Shown: positions 10,943 to 24,792 of the stretch, piece by piece | How positions within the stretch are numbered: the first letter of the stretch is position 1 | Layout of the letters: each line of letters starts with the position of its first letter | Position numbers and translations under genes: made by a program | Notes under the pieces: generated by a model | The model's input: the letters and a program-made list of their open reading frames with translations, nothing else | Databases searched by the model: none | Told to the model about the DNA's origin: nothing | Origin: Echria macrotheca | Lineage: Eukaryota > Ascomycota > Sordariomycetes > Sordariales > Schizotheciaceae | Direction of reading: 5' to 3' | DNA length: 64,000 nucleotides | NCBI GenBank assembly: GCA_030411725.1 | Contig: MU839827.1 | Span: 3,107,027-3,171,026, forward strand

Positions 10943-13900
10943 ATGTCGGAGCTAGCTGTCGGCCAGAGGATCCAGCTCAGCAACGGGCTCAATGCCACAG
11001 TTCGCTTTGTCGGGACGACGGCGTTCGCGCAGGGCGAGTGGGTGGGCATTGAACTGGACGATGCACAGGGTAAAAACGATGGCAGCATCAATGGCGACCG
11101 CTACTTCGACTGCCCCATGGGCTACGGCATGTTTGTGCGGCCCGCCGCCGTCACCGTCATCGCGCAGCCTCCCCCAAAGCCGTCGGTCAAGCGGACATCG
11201 CGGCCCAGCAGCATGCTCACGGGCGGCGCCAATCGATCAGCGCCTTCCGACACGGGCTTGGTCAAGAGGATGAGCCTGAACGCCCCCAGTCCCAGCCCCG
11301 GGCCCAAGTCACGGCCGCCCAGCATTATAAGAGTAGGTGGACTGTGTTGGACCGTTGAAAGCTGCTGACCTTGTGTCTAGTCTCCCACAAAATCGCCAAC
11401 AAAACAGCTCGCGACGGCCTCATCTAGCGCAGCCACGTCCCGCACCGGAACCCCGTCCAATGCAAAAACACTCGCTTCAAAGCCCCGACAGTCCATCGGG
11501 GGCGCCCGGGCGTCGATGCCACCTCCACCCATACCGGCCCCAACAAGACCGGCAGCTCGACAGGTTTCGGCTGCTTCAGCGAGGCCGGCGAGTATGGGGA
11601 GGACGTTGAGTGGTCGACTGGCCGGAGCGGGGAGACCAGGCTTTGCCCGGCCGGGTGTGAGGAACACATCCTCGGGCTCGATATCGCTAGATAACGGCAT
11701 GAGAAACGAAAGGGGCGCGGCGTCTCCTGTTAAGAGCAGCGATGAGGAGATCCTGTCGCCCCAGCCGACAAGCCCGGTTCAAGCGAGGACCATGGCTCTG
11801 GAGAAACTGGCTGGCGCGATCCCCCCGAGCGCCCCTAGCCCGAAACTTACGGGGGCCCCTCCTCCCCGACCGACGGCGGCCGCGGCCGCGACGAATAAGG
11901 AAATCGAGGATCTCAAGGCCAAGCTGCGTGTGCTGGAGAAGAAGCGGATGGAAGACCGCGAGAAGCTGAATAGTCTGGAGAAGATCAAGGCAGACCGCGA
12001 CAAGTTCGAGAGGATTATCAGTACACTACAGATCAAATACCAACCCCAACAGCAGGAGATCATCGACCTCAAGAAGCAGCTCAAGGAGGCCGAATCGAGA
12101 CTCTATAACATCGAGGAGATGCAGGCCGAGCATGACAGCGCCATGGAGCTGGCTACGCTGGACCGTGAGATGGCCGAGGAGACGGCCGAGGTTCTCAAGG
12201 TCGAGCTCGAGGCTCTGAAGCATAAGACAGAGGAGCTCGAACTCGAGGTGGAGATTCTCCGCGAGGAAAACGCCGAGCTCACCAAGGGCATGTCACCGGA
12301 AGAACGAGCCAGCACCGGCTGGCTTCAGATGGAGAGAAACAACGAGCGGCTACGCGAGGCCCTGATACGCCTCCGCGATCTGACGCAGGCCAACGAAGAG
12401 GAGCTCAAGGAGCAGATCAAGGTGCTCGAGGAGGATTTACGCGAGTTTGACACGGTAAAGGATCAGTTTACCACGACCAAGGAGAAGCTGGACAAGACCG
12501 AGACGATCGTCGAGGATCTCCGGGAGCAGCTGAATAACGCTCTGGGCGCCGAAGAGGTGATCGAGAGCCTCACCGAGAAGAACATGAACTTCCAAGAAGA
12601 GATTGTCGAGCTCAAGGCCGTCATTGACGACCTCGAGGCCCTCAAGGAGATCAACGACGAGCTTGAAATCAACCATGTCCAGAACGAGAAGGAGCTGCAG
12701 GAAGAGCTTGACCTCCGGGACAGCATCATTGCTGAGCAGGTTCGACAGGCGGCCCAACAGAAGGAGAGCCTCGACGATATGGAGTACACGCTGTCGCGCT
12801 TCAGGGAGCTCGTCACGAGCCTGCAGAGCGATCTGGAGGACATGCGGGCGTCGCATGCCGTGACGGAGAACGAGTCGGAGCAGCTGAACAGCAGGTCGCG
12901 GGCCATGATGGACCTCAACATGAAGCTGCAGATCTCGGCTGCCAAGGCGCAGGTCAAGACGATCGACTTGGAGCTTCGACGCATGGAGGCCCAGGAGGCC
13001 GAACAGCATCTAGAGATTGTCAAACTCTTCCTGCCAGATACCTACAAGACCGACCGCGACTCGGTCCTTGCCCTTCTTCGGTTCAAGAGGTTGGCTTTCA
13101 AGGCGAATCTGCTCAACGGTTTCCTCAAGGAGCGTGTCAATGGCCAACCGCACCCCGGACACGAGGACGACGTGTTCGAGGGCTGTGGTGCCATCGACAA
13201 GCTCACATGGGTGTCGGCCATGTGCGACCGCTTCGTCAACGCCATCAGCCACTGCTCGCTCGAGCAATTTGCCAAGTTCGAGGGTGCACTCTACGAGTTG
13301 GAGCCTGTCGAGCGGGCCCTCAACGGGTGGATCGATGGTCTGCGTCGTGATGACCTGAAGGAGAAGCAGTGCGCGGCTGAACTTCAGCGGACAATTGCCG
13401 TCATGACCCACCTCGGGGAAGTCCACATTCCCAACGATCTCGAGAGCTTTGCGGACGACGTCCACATGCGGGCTTTGCTCATGCAGAGCCATCTCGAGTC
13501 AGCTGCGGTTACTTTCAGTGCCGTTAGGGCTATGGTGCAGAGAGTCATCCCGCCGAACGAGGACGAGGACGAGTTGGCGCAGTACTTCTCGCGGAAGGCC
13601 GAGACTGTTGTCAGCCAGACGCGCAGCACCAAGGTCATCGCCGGCAAGATTGTGCGAGCACTAGAGGAGCTGAGGACAAGGTCGCTCTCCCTTATGCCTG
13701 AGACACTAGAAGTCTTTGAGCAATGTGAGACGGCTACACAGGAGCTGGCCGACATGGCTCGGAGGATCGGTCTGGAGTTGCATCTACTTCTTCACGAAGA
13801 AGGTCGGACGGAGCCGTATACGTATGCTGAGGTGCAGACCTGCGTCTTTAAGCTCGCGCAGTCCGTCTTCAACTCGAGCGAGTCGGATCTGTTTTCGACC

Positions 13901-14971
13901 TATGTGACCAAGCTTAGACTCGCCACCAGTCAGATCTCGGACATTGCCGCCGTCAGCACCGATCTCGCGCAGACGCAAGAGTTTGACCGCATCCCAGCTC
14001 CGTGGGTGCTCCGCAGCCAAGAGCTCAAGGCTCTCAAGACAGTGCCGGTGGATGCCGAAGAAGAGATGCGTCGTCTCAAGGAGGCGATCCACGATGCGCG
14101 GCGCGCCATTGCCGTGCGCGAGGAGAGTCTCAGCACGGCCCAAGTCCGTATCGAGACGCTCGAGTCGCGGATGCGGGATGCGAATGCTAAGGCGTCCCGC
14201 ATCGCCGACCTGGAGACGCAGATCGGCCTGGCCAAGCAGGAGGCCGCGGGTCTGCGGGACGACATCCAGAAGCAGGATCGAGAGCTCAAGGATCTGGAAG
14301 CCGACCGGGACAAGTGGAAGAAGATTGCGGGCGATGCCCGCTTGCTTGTCGGAGGGGGAGAGGGCGGCGAGGGGGGTACAAAGGCGAGCCAGGAGCGAGC
14401 CGTGGCTACGGCGCGCGAGATGGATGCGCTCAAGGATGAGATTACGAGTCTGCAGTCGGCCGTGCGGTATCTCCGTGAGGATAACCGGCGGGCACGCATG
14501 ACGGAGCAGCCCAACTACGACTGGCTGGCGGCGCCGCTCACGAAGCCGCCGCCGGCTTCCGAGCAGCGGAAGGCCATGGTGGTGGCCGAGGGCAAGGCGG
14601 TGCTGGGCGAGCTGGTACGGCTGGCGACGAGCGCGAAGGTGTACGATCTGGCGTCGCTGCCGCAGGACAAGCTGGCGTGGAAGCCGGCCAAGAGCACGCC
14701 GCAGTATCATACTGCCAAGCAGCTGGAGGACTATGCGTCTTGGAAGGGCTGGCAGCAGGCGGTGCTGAAGAAGGGACATGTCTTGATGGGCAGGCCTGCG
14801 ATCTCGGGTATATCCAATGAATCGGAAAGAGAAAAGAGGAAGAGGAACGCGGCAAGGTTACATATCCGGCTGCCGGGGCAAGAAAAAGGGGGTATGGGCA
14901 CGCGGGAGGTGCAGATTGTCGGGTCGAGAGAGTGGGAGGGCCTGCAGGGGCGGATGATGGCGGTTGTGTAG
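10943..14971 (+). CDS. ro-3: Dynactin large subunit p150Glued
   Basis: Two exons, 10943-11332 and 11381-14971, give 1326 aa, similar to Neurospora RO-3. The N-terminal CAP-Gly domain (about residues 8-72) has GEWVGIELDDAQGKNDGSING, including the GKNDG loop that binds EB1/tubulin C-termini. A basic Ser/Pro-rich linker follows. The first coiled coil runs from about residue 302 (NKEIEDLKAKLRVLEKK) to about 675 and should include the dynein intermediate-chain binding segment. The conserved dynactin domain follows (LFLPDTYKTDRDSVLALLRFKRL to about 960), then a second coiled coil, about 1019-1170. Dynactin is the processivity factor and cargo adaptor of cytoplasmic dynein, needed for nuclear migration in hyphae. 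The 48-nt intron with CTGAC branch point falls in the Ser/Pro-rich linker. Confidence 0.95.
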
Positions 14972-17900
14972 ATGTATTGTTGCGAGATATACCCTTTCAG
15001 TAGCGATATGGCAGTTTTGTGTGTGTGAAGCTGTTGTGGTGAATTGTGGAAGACTTCACTAGACTACATGTGTTGTGGGTCCTTGAGCACGAAAAGAAAG
15101 CACATGGCATGTTAAGGTATGTCTTTCCGACAATCAAGAGTGTTGTTCTTTCTGAGCGTTTGAACAAAATGGGTCAGGAAGACTGTGCCTTGCCCCTTCC
15201 TTCTGTGTCTCTTTCTCTTCCTGATCCACCGCCCCATAATTCCCAGGAGTATAAACCCCCCCTCGCTGGCCGTCTCTTCCTCCTTTTCTTCTTGGACGGA
15301 CAGACCAGACAGACTGGTACCGGTATCGAACAACACTGTCTCTTCCCGGCCGTCTAAGAAAGGAAGGATCACGGACGCTGGTGAGGGGGATGAATCCGAG
15401 GGAGTGGATTAACTTTCGGCGATCAGTGTTTATTATGATAGGTACTGTGGGTATCTTCGTTCTTGTGTACAGATGATGGAACGAGGGAACGATGGAACGA
15501 TGGACATGCTGGCCTGCTTGCTCACCCTTGCTGTCTGCATACTGTGGTATACGAAGTAGAAACCTCTGTATTTCCGTGTACTGTATGGTATGTGTTCCCT
15601 TTGTGATCGAAACGAAAAGAAAAAGAAAGGGAATACTGGGCCAGTGATACAATCGAAGGTCCTGGTGTGTATGTGTGTGTGTGGATCTTGTTCCGATGAG
15701 CAAGGGGCATCGCGTTCATCAAAAGCAATGGTTTCGGGTGCCAAGACTGTTGTTGTTACTCTTCTTTTGCTTTTTCTTTTACTTTTCAAACTGTTTTCTG
15801 ACGCCAGCCTCGCCCGCATCCAAGAGGAGGGAAAAACGGGGTTTTGTTTGGTACTCCGTACTTCCATCTCTTCTGTTCCTCTCCTCTCCTCTTCCTTTCT
15901 GGCGGTACGATATGGACTCCTACTTCTGGACACTTGGAGATGTTGGAAACAAAAGGAGATTTCCTCACCCTTTTTTCGTACTTGTCCAACATTCAGAGAA
16001 ACCCTGTAGAGTAATCCGTAGAGAAATGGCTCGGTCTAGATGGACTTGGAAGCCATCCCCGACCACCAGTTCCGGGACCGGGATTCGGACCGCTACAACC
16101 CAAGCGGGGACGGCCAGGACCGGCGGGCCAGGACCGGGAGCTCGGAATCCGCATCCCGGGTGGATAACGATGCTTGGCCGAAATCGTTTTCTCCCCTTTT
16201 CTTTTTATATAATACCTCGGAAGGAAAAATATCACCTACAGTACCAATTTTTTCTGATCGGGATTTTTTTCTTGGATCTGATCCGTCCTCTCTGTGACGT
16301 GTTCATCACCATCACCACAGTATTCCGTACCAAAATAGACGGGGGCGTGTGGCGCGTAGGTACGGATACGTATGTGGAGTTTTATCTAAGTAAAGCAAGC
16401 TCTAGGCGCTTTCGTTTCGTTTTTGCCTTGTCCCTTGCATCATCACATCACGCATCCACAGTTTTTGGTATCCTGCTTGCCTGCTTCTAATCATAAATTG
16501 TTTTTCTAGGCGCGTCAAAATGGCGAGAAACGTGACGAATTTCATGCCAAGACCTCATCAAGTGATAGGATCGTACTGTGGTAAAGTGGGTGCAAACGAG
16601 TGGTCCTGCGAGCGAGCGGTGTGAGTGTGATGCCCCGCGTGTGTTGTGCAGAAGGAATGAGTGAGAGGGACACACAGAGAGACGGAGATCTCCTCAATCT
16701 GGTTCTGCCCATCGTACCATCTAATCCGTAGAATAATCGCGGTCCGTGCACACACACACAGCGCAATCGCACGGCATCCTGGTGACTTGCTTGTCTGTCC
16801 GCCTGATCCCCCGATTCCGTGTCTGCTTTCCGCCCCCCACTTCGCCAATGCTCCTCGGTTCGTCAATGCTGTGCGACCAAGATGCGATGCCTATGAAAAG
16901 GTGGAATCTCTCCAGTTTGGTACTGAGTGGTATCTATTCGAGACACTCAAAAAGAGACGTTGAATGACAAGAGAGAAGGAGGGGGGAGTTAACTTCAGCC
17001 TCGCGGCAGCCTGCGACATCGCACGTGGGGCTCACTGGAGAGACCGAATTTCCAGACCCTTGGCTTAATCTCGATGGACAAAGCAAAGGGTGACGCACCA
17101 TGGCCAGCTTGTCGGGTCCCTGACCAGAACACGTCCAACACAATCTGGCATGCATCAAGATAACGTTAATCCTGAGGAGGAGCAGGAGGGGTGAGGGGTA
17201 GCTCCCTATCTATCTCTTCCAAGGGAGCTCCCGGTTTTGCCTGCGATGGCGGCGTTCACACACCTTCAGCCTTGTTATGAGTAATTTCGACAAGGCCAGC
17301 AGCTCCATCATCAGCCGACCAAGGACCTCAATGCATAAGGGCTCTGGATGATTCCTCTGCTGAAGATCCCCCCAACCCGGAAACTTTATGCCTTCGGATC
17401 ATGCCTGATGAGCCGTTCATGGTCAAATGGTCTGACCCCGGCCAGGGCCTGTCCTCGCGCCTGTCGCGTCCTGGGGAACGCGCGTTTCGACCAAATCATT
17501 TGCATTGAAGCCATTGAATAACCGCCACAGCTCGTCTATGGACCAATTGACTCGACTGCCCAACAGTGATATTGCTGCGCCGCCGTGCGACTTTGAGATC
17601 AAGAGGCACAGCATCGAGATACGGTCTTGATTTGGGTCTCGGTTGGTTGCTTGTTGGGCTCGCCGAGTCCCAACGGCTGCGGGACGTCCCGGCAAGCCCA
17701 GTCTCTTGCTTCCAACACCAGATTTGTGTGGCGTGCCACACTTTGCATCTATCCAACAACGCGTTCCGTGTAGTGTAGCGACGTCGACGATGGGAAACCC
17801 GTCCGGCTGGGAAATGAGCGCCAATGCCAAGGATCCCTGGCCCATCTCTCTCTCCCTCCTCCCCCACACAGTCGCCTGCTGTCAGTTGGATGCTGGCAGC

Positions 17901-19291
17901 GAGCTCCTTGGTTGCGACGCTGCTGTCAAAGTGGAGTTGGACGGAACCGAGGGAACCTCTCTGTTTGCTAGGGATTGCTTGCCCAACACAAAACCGACTG
18001 ATGTTGTTGCAACGTCGCATTGACGCCGTTTATCCAACCTAAATGATCATCATTAAAATCTTGCCACGCCTCGTCCGTTGCTCGTCTCAACAGCTCGGCT
18101 CTGTCGCACGCGACTCTCGCGTCGGCCGATGTCGATGTCATGGCTTCTCTCGAGGGCAACAGGAAAGCGGGAAGTGGGAGGTCTGGTGGAGGGTTGGCTC
18201 GATTGGGCGGCCTGGCCTTGGCCGAACCGTGCGCGCGGTACTTTTCGTGACCAAGACGGACGGCGCTGGTCGTGTTTTTGGGTGCACCAATCCGCAAATC
18301 GCTAACTACCTACCTGCACGTCGTCAATGTACGCTGTGTGCTCTTGGACCTCTCTTGCCTTGGCCCCGCCCGCTGCTGCTGCCGCCGATCGCAGGTGAGG
18401 CGGCCAAATGACGACGATGCGAATTGCCCCCGCAGACCCTGTTTTTCGTTTTTCAGTTTCTGCGTGTATTTTTCGCAGCCCCTTTCGGCGCGTTTCTGCT
18501 GGAGCGCGGAACCTGGAGTCGTAGAGAAAGCGGGGAGCCCCAGCCGCTCCTGCTTGGCAAGTTGGCCAGCCGCGTGTGTGGGTCGTCTTGACAAGGCGGG
18601 CCAGCCACAGCAAATTAGCACCTGTCCCCCGGTTCCGTCATCCCTGTAATAAGCCAAGCTCAGGAAGTCCTGCAGCGCTGCCAGGTGCGTCTGGCTGCCA
18701 AACCGGTCGATTGATTTCCCACGGGCCTCACAGTCACCCGTGCTGACTGACTGGCGAGGCCGACCGGGGACTCCCTCCCACCCAGCTGTTAGCACCAGCT
18801 GCTAGCACTCTCACTGTCAACTTCCACGTTCGATCCCTTCTCGACTCCAAACTGCATCGCGACGTCGACCGACCAGGCACTCCGTCTGCCGCCTCCCGAG
18901 TGCTTGCCGGCTCTGCTGTCGGCCCTGGCCACCCGTCACCAGCGTGTTTGTGCTACCAGAGACCTTTATGGCGTCGTGCAATTCCCGTATGTTCTGTTCT
19001 CCCCGTTGGCCCTCGGACATCGTCCCGTAAAAGCCCCGTCTGCTTTGCTGGCCCGTCGCCGCCGGACCCCTATGATTCGCAAGCTTGCTCGCACCGTCTC
19101 GAAGCACAAGTGTCCTCGGCGACGCCATCCGAGTCCCCCTCGCCCCTGAACGCGCGGGCAAACAGCAAACACGTCGCAGACCATCGCGCCCATGCTGACT
19201 CTCCATGTCTCTGCCCATAGACATATCCGCGAGCCCCAGCAGCACCAGCAGAAGCCGTCGCTCTGCACGATAGGCAGCTGGAGCCATCGCA
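14972..19291. other. 4.3-kb region without recognisable genes, upstream of the RasGEF
   Basis: No gene is supported. The first part (about 15.5-16.5 kb) is rich in T-runs and GT/CA simple sequence; a short (CA)n tract lies at 16749-16760. Open frames reach 271 codons (15675-16490 +) but run through this simple sequence and contain no known domain. From about 17.4 to 19.29 kb base composition is more even and probably includes the promoter and a long leader of the LTE1-type gene. No tRNA or 5S gene was found by eye. Confidence 0.5.
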
Positions 19292-22200
19292 ATGGAGGCC
19301 GATCCGCCGTCGGTGCCTCCAGCGACGTCCCTCACGGCTCGGTTCCGCCACCAGCTGCTGGCCCAGCGACAGCCATGGCCGCACGACAAAGGCTCCCGAT
19401 CGAAGCGGATACCGAAGCTGGCCAGGGACGGCGACGCCAAGACACCAGCGCTGCCATTGCGCTCGCCAGGGTTCGGGACGACGAGGGCGCCGACACGAGC
19501 TCTGTCCAACGCACAGCAGAGGCCGCTGCTGCCAGTCTCGGAGCGGAAATCGCAGGAGGAAAATGTCTTGCCGCGGCGTGTCAAGAAGGGAAGCCAGGAG
19601 GACGACAAGTGGGAACTGACGCCCGACGGAGGCTCTGCCGGGAGAGAGGGACGTCAGTTTGCCGTGGCGAACGTTGGTAACAATGGCCGTATTTATCTGA
19701 GGTAAGACACGAGTTTGCCTCCCCCCTACCACCACAGCTCCTTGTGGACGGCAGCCGGATGTTGACAGTCGCTCCAAGGCCGACGGTTCGTCCAGCGAAC
19801 CAACGCTACCCTCAGCCGCACTTTGTGTTTCCCATGACTCCGCCAGGCACGGCCGGTCTGGATGCCCTAGCCACGGGAGATGGCCGTGACACGGAGCAGA
19901 GTACGGAACTTTTCGACGGCAGCCAATGGACCCCGACCCAGGCTCCCTCCTCCCCAGCAGCCACCGGGCCCGAAAGACTCGGCGACGGCCACTTTGTAGG
20001 CCGCACTCGGCATCGCAGGGCCATGTCGGACTCGACGATTCCTGACACCAGCATAGCGCGGGAGTCGGAACCGGGCGGCTTCAAGATCGTCATCACGCAG
20101 CCGGGCGAGGACCAGCGACCCAAGACGACCGAAGATCTGGACATGAACCGACCGCCGTTGCTGGAAGTGTCGATTCCGTCGTGGAGGATAGGGACGCCCA
20201 GGTTTAGCATCCGTGGGACACCCTTCATCCGCGGCTCATCGTATGCGCCGACCGAAGACGTCCGCTCGAGCACCCTCTCCTTCCTGGGCCGCACGCCCAG
20301 GACGGCCACGCTCAGCACCATGAAGCGGCCCAGTCCAGACGTCGTGCCCGAGACAGAACTGGCTCCACCCAAGCCCTCCGACCCACCCAGGATAGCGTCG
20401 CCCGTCATGCCGCGTCCGCTGCGCTCCACATACATATCAACTCACCTCGTGATAGAACCCGCCATGTTCGACGCCCTCACGTTCAAACCAGCTTGTGATG
20501 ACCGCACCATCGTACGGTATTCGGCCGCCGGCGCGGTAACCGCTGCGACACCGCCTCGCTTGGTGGCCGAAATCACGTCGCCCAGCTTCCTCGACTACGA
20601 ACTCCTTTCCGACTTCTTCCTCACCTTCCGCGCGTTTCTCGAGCAGTCCGAGTTGCTCCGGATGCTGTTCGCCCGGCTCCGGTGGGCTCTGGCGAGGAGT
20701 GATGAGGCCGGCATGGTGGTTAGGGTCCGGACCTTTGTCGCCCTGCGGCATTGGATCCTCAACTACTTTATGGACGACTTTGTGCTCGACTACAACCTAC
20801 GAGTTACCTTTTGCAACCTCTTGAACGATTTTGTGGACGAGCTGTCGCAGGATTTACGAGCGAGAAAGGTGCAACTAAAGATTCTGGCCGAGCTCAAAAA
20901 GTGCTGGCGGAGGGTTTGTGGTCAGTACTGGGATGGGCCTGATTTTGACACTTCTCTAGCGCCTGATATCCCTATTGTTCCTGGAGGGCTTGCGGGCTAC
21001 CGGGATCCGAACTTGGACCCGACGGCTTGGACGACAAGCGATGACGAAGACCCTCCGCGGATAGATGGCGTCATGCTGTCCAGCCATCCCGAACGAACGA
21101 GTTTCTACGCCGACGTGTCGAGAGCCGGGCACATCGACTCGGTCGTCGTCGGGGACAGGCCAGCCACGCCAGAAAACCCGCCGGAAACGAGGCTGGAGCG
21201 GAACCCAACGTCACCGATGAGCATAGCTAGCATAGATGTCGTCTCGTGTTCGTTCCCGTCGAAGAATATACGGTTCCCACACCCCGGCGCCAGCTACCCC
21301 CTGGCTGCTCACCCAGCCGACCCTGGCCCCATCTACAGCAACGCCGATCCCATTGCGACAACCCCTCGAGCTCTTGTTGGGAAAAGAGTCCGCCCTCACC
21401 ACTCACACAAGCGGAATGGAAGCCTAAGCGATTCTATGCGCGAGCATGCTACCACGACCGAGAAGGTGCTCATCAAGAGTGCCGAGTTCTTGTTGACGCT
21501 TCCTTACGCTGGAAGCATAGTTCGTGGGAACATGTTTCCTCCCGGGCAGGCGTTTGTCGAGGTTATCCCATCCAGTGCGGCTGGAGGACCGTCGAGACAA
21601 ACCACCTTGTTTCAGCCGCAGGCGGTCGAGCTGCCCAAGGAGAAGGTTGCGGCCTCGGCCATGTCAGGACAGGGAATGCGGAGGCTTCTTGGCAGCGTCC
21701 GTCGCGCCTTGAGTACAAAAGGCCAGACCGTCTCCCCGACACAAGGCAACTTTATCAACATCTCACCTATCGGGCCCAGGGGTGCCACAACGAACAGGCT
21801 ACCGGGAACAGCGATAGTACCGCAGGCCCGGCCTCGTCTGAACGGTGTCCGCCCGCCGGTCCGGATCGACCTGCTCGGTGCCGAAGTGGCAGAGGACTTT
21901 AAGAGAGCCGTGCGTGAGGATGCTGCCGCCGAAGCCGAGAAGCAGGGGTTCTTGTCCCCGCAACCCGCCACTTCCCGAGTCCCGGGAGAGCTGCTGGAAT
22001 ATCCAGCCGGCCATATGGATCATAATCTCAGACTTCCTGATATGGAAACCCGGCCAACTAGTGATATGGGCATCACCACGGGTAGCAAGTCCATTGTCAT
22101 CGTCGACGACACTCTTCTCCCTGCGGACTTCCCTTCCATGACTGGTGCGCTACCCGTAGTTAATTCCTCGGTCGAAGCGTTTGCCGACACCTTCATGCGT

Positions 22201-24792
22201 GACGTCGCAGACCCGACTCCGCCCAATACTCCTCCTGGCCGACCCATGGGAACACCTCGGAGATCGTCGTACATTCTTAGCCAGCATGTACTCCGCTCCT
22301 CGTCCTCGGCAGAGCCGCTGCCGCCGTTTATTCCTGATATGGATACCTTGGGGCCTAATCCACGTCCGTCGGAAGATTCGGCTCGACCGTCGTTCGATGT
22401 CACCTCGAACAGAAGCCGCCCTCCCGTCAGCGTCATCCAGGGGCACTCGCGACATCGATCGAGCCGATCCTATCGCTCGGGTCGCTCCGTGGGGCATAGG
22501 CGGTACGCATCCTTTACCAGCGGCATCCTGCCGCAACCCACGATTCGAAGTTTCGATGCCACGACGTACTCGGAGGGATCCGTGGACGACAGCTCCCAGG
22601 TTCTTGTTCCTCAGCCACTCCGGGTTCTTAGGCGTAGACCGGGCGGCGACCTCAGGGCAGTGACGAATGTTGGCGATTTGGATCCCACAACCTTGCGGAG
22701 GTCACGCTCGGTTGGATCACTGACGACGTACACCGATTCTTTCCGAAGCTCGTATATCCGGAGCCCTAATCAGGACTCCAGCGGCTTTGTCGATGTAGTG
22801 TCGAGCGATTTCTCGTCCCCGAGACGCGCCGAAGTCTTCTCCCTGGGAGCGATTGCTGAGCAGAATCCGAAACGTAACATCTCTCTCTTTAGCACACACT
22901 CGTCCAAGCCCATCATGCGCCCTTCTTTCGAGGCCGAAGCCCAGAAGCTCGCCCAAATCCCCGACGACATGGACGATGACGGTGGTGTCGAATCCGCATT
23001 GTTGAAGCTGGAGGGCAAATACGAGAAGAGGCTTGCACCAAGAGTGTCCATGAAGCCGCAGGTGCGAGCAGACGTTGCCCCTCCCGAACCGGAGCCGGAG
23101 CATGCTGATGACACAATTGTGACGTTGGACGAGAAGAAGGAACACCGCAACGTCCATGTGGTCGAGGGACCGCATTTACCATCGACGCTTGCTGCGGCTG
23201 TGGATCTCCAGACCAGCCTGTTGGGTGTCTCTCAGAGCGGTGATGTGATGTCGTTCCTATCAGAAGACTCCAGGGCATCTTACTCATCAACTCCGCTTCT
23301 GGACCGTGGGCTCACGGATGATGGGCACAGCAGGAAAACTATGACGAGGGAGTGGACAGACCGTTCTATACTGCAAGGGCCAGACGAAGGCATAGGCTCC
23401 GGGGACCAAAGCCCGCGGGACTCGGAGCATCCGTCGTACGATTTCGTCAACAAGACGGACAGCATGGAGAGAATCGAGCCTGGCAGCACAGTGCCGGCCG
23501 ATGGTCCACCACGAGCCAGCGGAGAGCAATCATTTTTGGATGTAGAGAGCGACGACGACACGGATTTGTCGTCAGAACTTTCTGCAGAGCTGGTGGACAA
23601 GGACGAGGCCGACGGATTGTCTGCTTCTCGAATTGGCATCGCCGTTTCGACCCTACCCGCGCATCCTCTCGCCGAGAGTCCCTCACGTCTTCATGCTCCA
23701 GCCTCGCCGAGTCCGGGCCCGCCTTCCCCGCCGATGACGTTGATTCAAGCGCTTTCCATGGGACCTCCCGACACAGTGAATGTACCAATTGTGCAGGACC
23801 ACCAGGTCTGGGAGAAGCCGCTGCCCCCTACTCCCGATACTACGCCCACATCGGGAGCTGCACCTTATGCACAATATCCTCTGTCGTCTCCGGTGGACCC
23901 TACAGGCACAAAGGAGGCGCTCCGCAACGCACCAAAGCTCGAGATACCCGATCCGGTCCCCGAAGCAGAACCGCCACGCAACAAGTTCTCGGTCCATCTG
24001 CCGTTTATCCTCGCATTCGACAGCGACATCCTAGCTCAGCAGTTTACTCTTATCGAAAAGGATGCGCTCAACGAGATTGACTGGAAGGAGCTTATCGAGA
24101 TGCGGTGGAAGAACGCGGAGCAGAACGGCATCAACGCACGCAGCTGGGTTTCTTTTTTGAGAGACACGGATGCGCGCGGCGTCGAGGTAGTCATTGCGCG
24201 CTTCAACATCATGGTCAAGTGGGCGATTTCCGAGATCGTCCTGACACAGGACATGGAGGAGCGGGCGCGGTGCATCATCAAGTTTATACACATCGCCGCC
24301 CACTGCCGCAAGTACCGCAACTTTGCGACCATGAGCCAGCTGACCATCGCCCTCACGAGCAACGAGATCAGCCGGCTGAGCAAGACATGGGCCATGGTGC
24401 CTCCCGGCGACCAGCGCACTCTGGCGGACCTGCAGACGCTGATTTCGCCGACCAGGAACTTTTGGAACCTGCGCGCCGAGATGGAGGGCGGCGGTTCGAT
24501 GGGGACCAAGGTGGCCGAGATGGGCTGCATCCCGTTTGTCGGGATATATACCCACGACCTGCTGTTCAACTCGCAGCGGCCGAGCGAGATTGCCAGCTCA
24601 CCTACCGCCGCGCCGCTGGTCAACTTTGAGCGGTGTCGGACGTCGGCGGCTATTGTCAAGACGTTGCTCAGGCTGCTCGAGTCGAGTTCGCTCTACAAGT
24701 TTCAGCCGATCGAAGGGATTACCGAGCGGTGTTTGTGGATGGGGGCGTTGTCTGATGAGGAGATTAGGGCGTTTGCATCGGAGTTGGAGTGA
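19292..24792 (+). CDS. LTE1: Ras-family guanine nucleotide exchange factor, LTE1-like
   Basis: Two exons, 19292-19701 and 19779-24792, give 1807 aa. The acceptor was chosen at 19778 (CCAAG) because it joins GRIYLR to PTVRPANQRYPQPHFVFP in frame; the CACAG at 19737 would shift the frame into a stop. A RasGEF N-terminal domain lies at about residues 390-510 (LVAEITSPSFLDYELLSDFF...RHWILNYFMDDFVLDYNLR). A very long Ser/Pro-rich linker of about 1000 residues precedes the catalytic CDC25-type RasGEF domain, residues ~1544-1800. The latter begins LPFILAFDSDILAQQFTLIE and includes ARFNIMVKWAISEIV, FATMSQLTIALTSNEISRL and MGCIPFVGIYTHDL. In yeast Lte1 promotes mitotic exit at low temperature by keeping the spindle-position checkpoint kinase away. 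Assignment to LTE1 rather than another fungal RasGEF rests on the split-domain layout and is less certain than the RasGEF call. Confidence 0.85.

Noticed and set aside
13784..14779. 331-codon open frame on the minus strand, antisense to dynactin
   Set aside because: It is a GC-rich shadow of the coiled-coil coding sequence, with no domain and no splice signals; the + strand gene explains the sequence fully.
15675..16490. 271-codon frame on the + strand
   Set aside because: Runs through T-rich simple sequence, has no recognisable motif and does not join a neighbouring exon.
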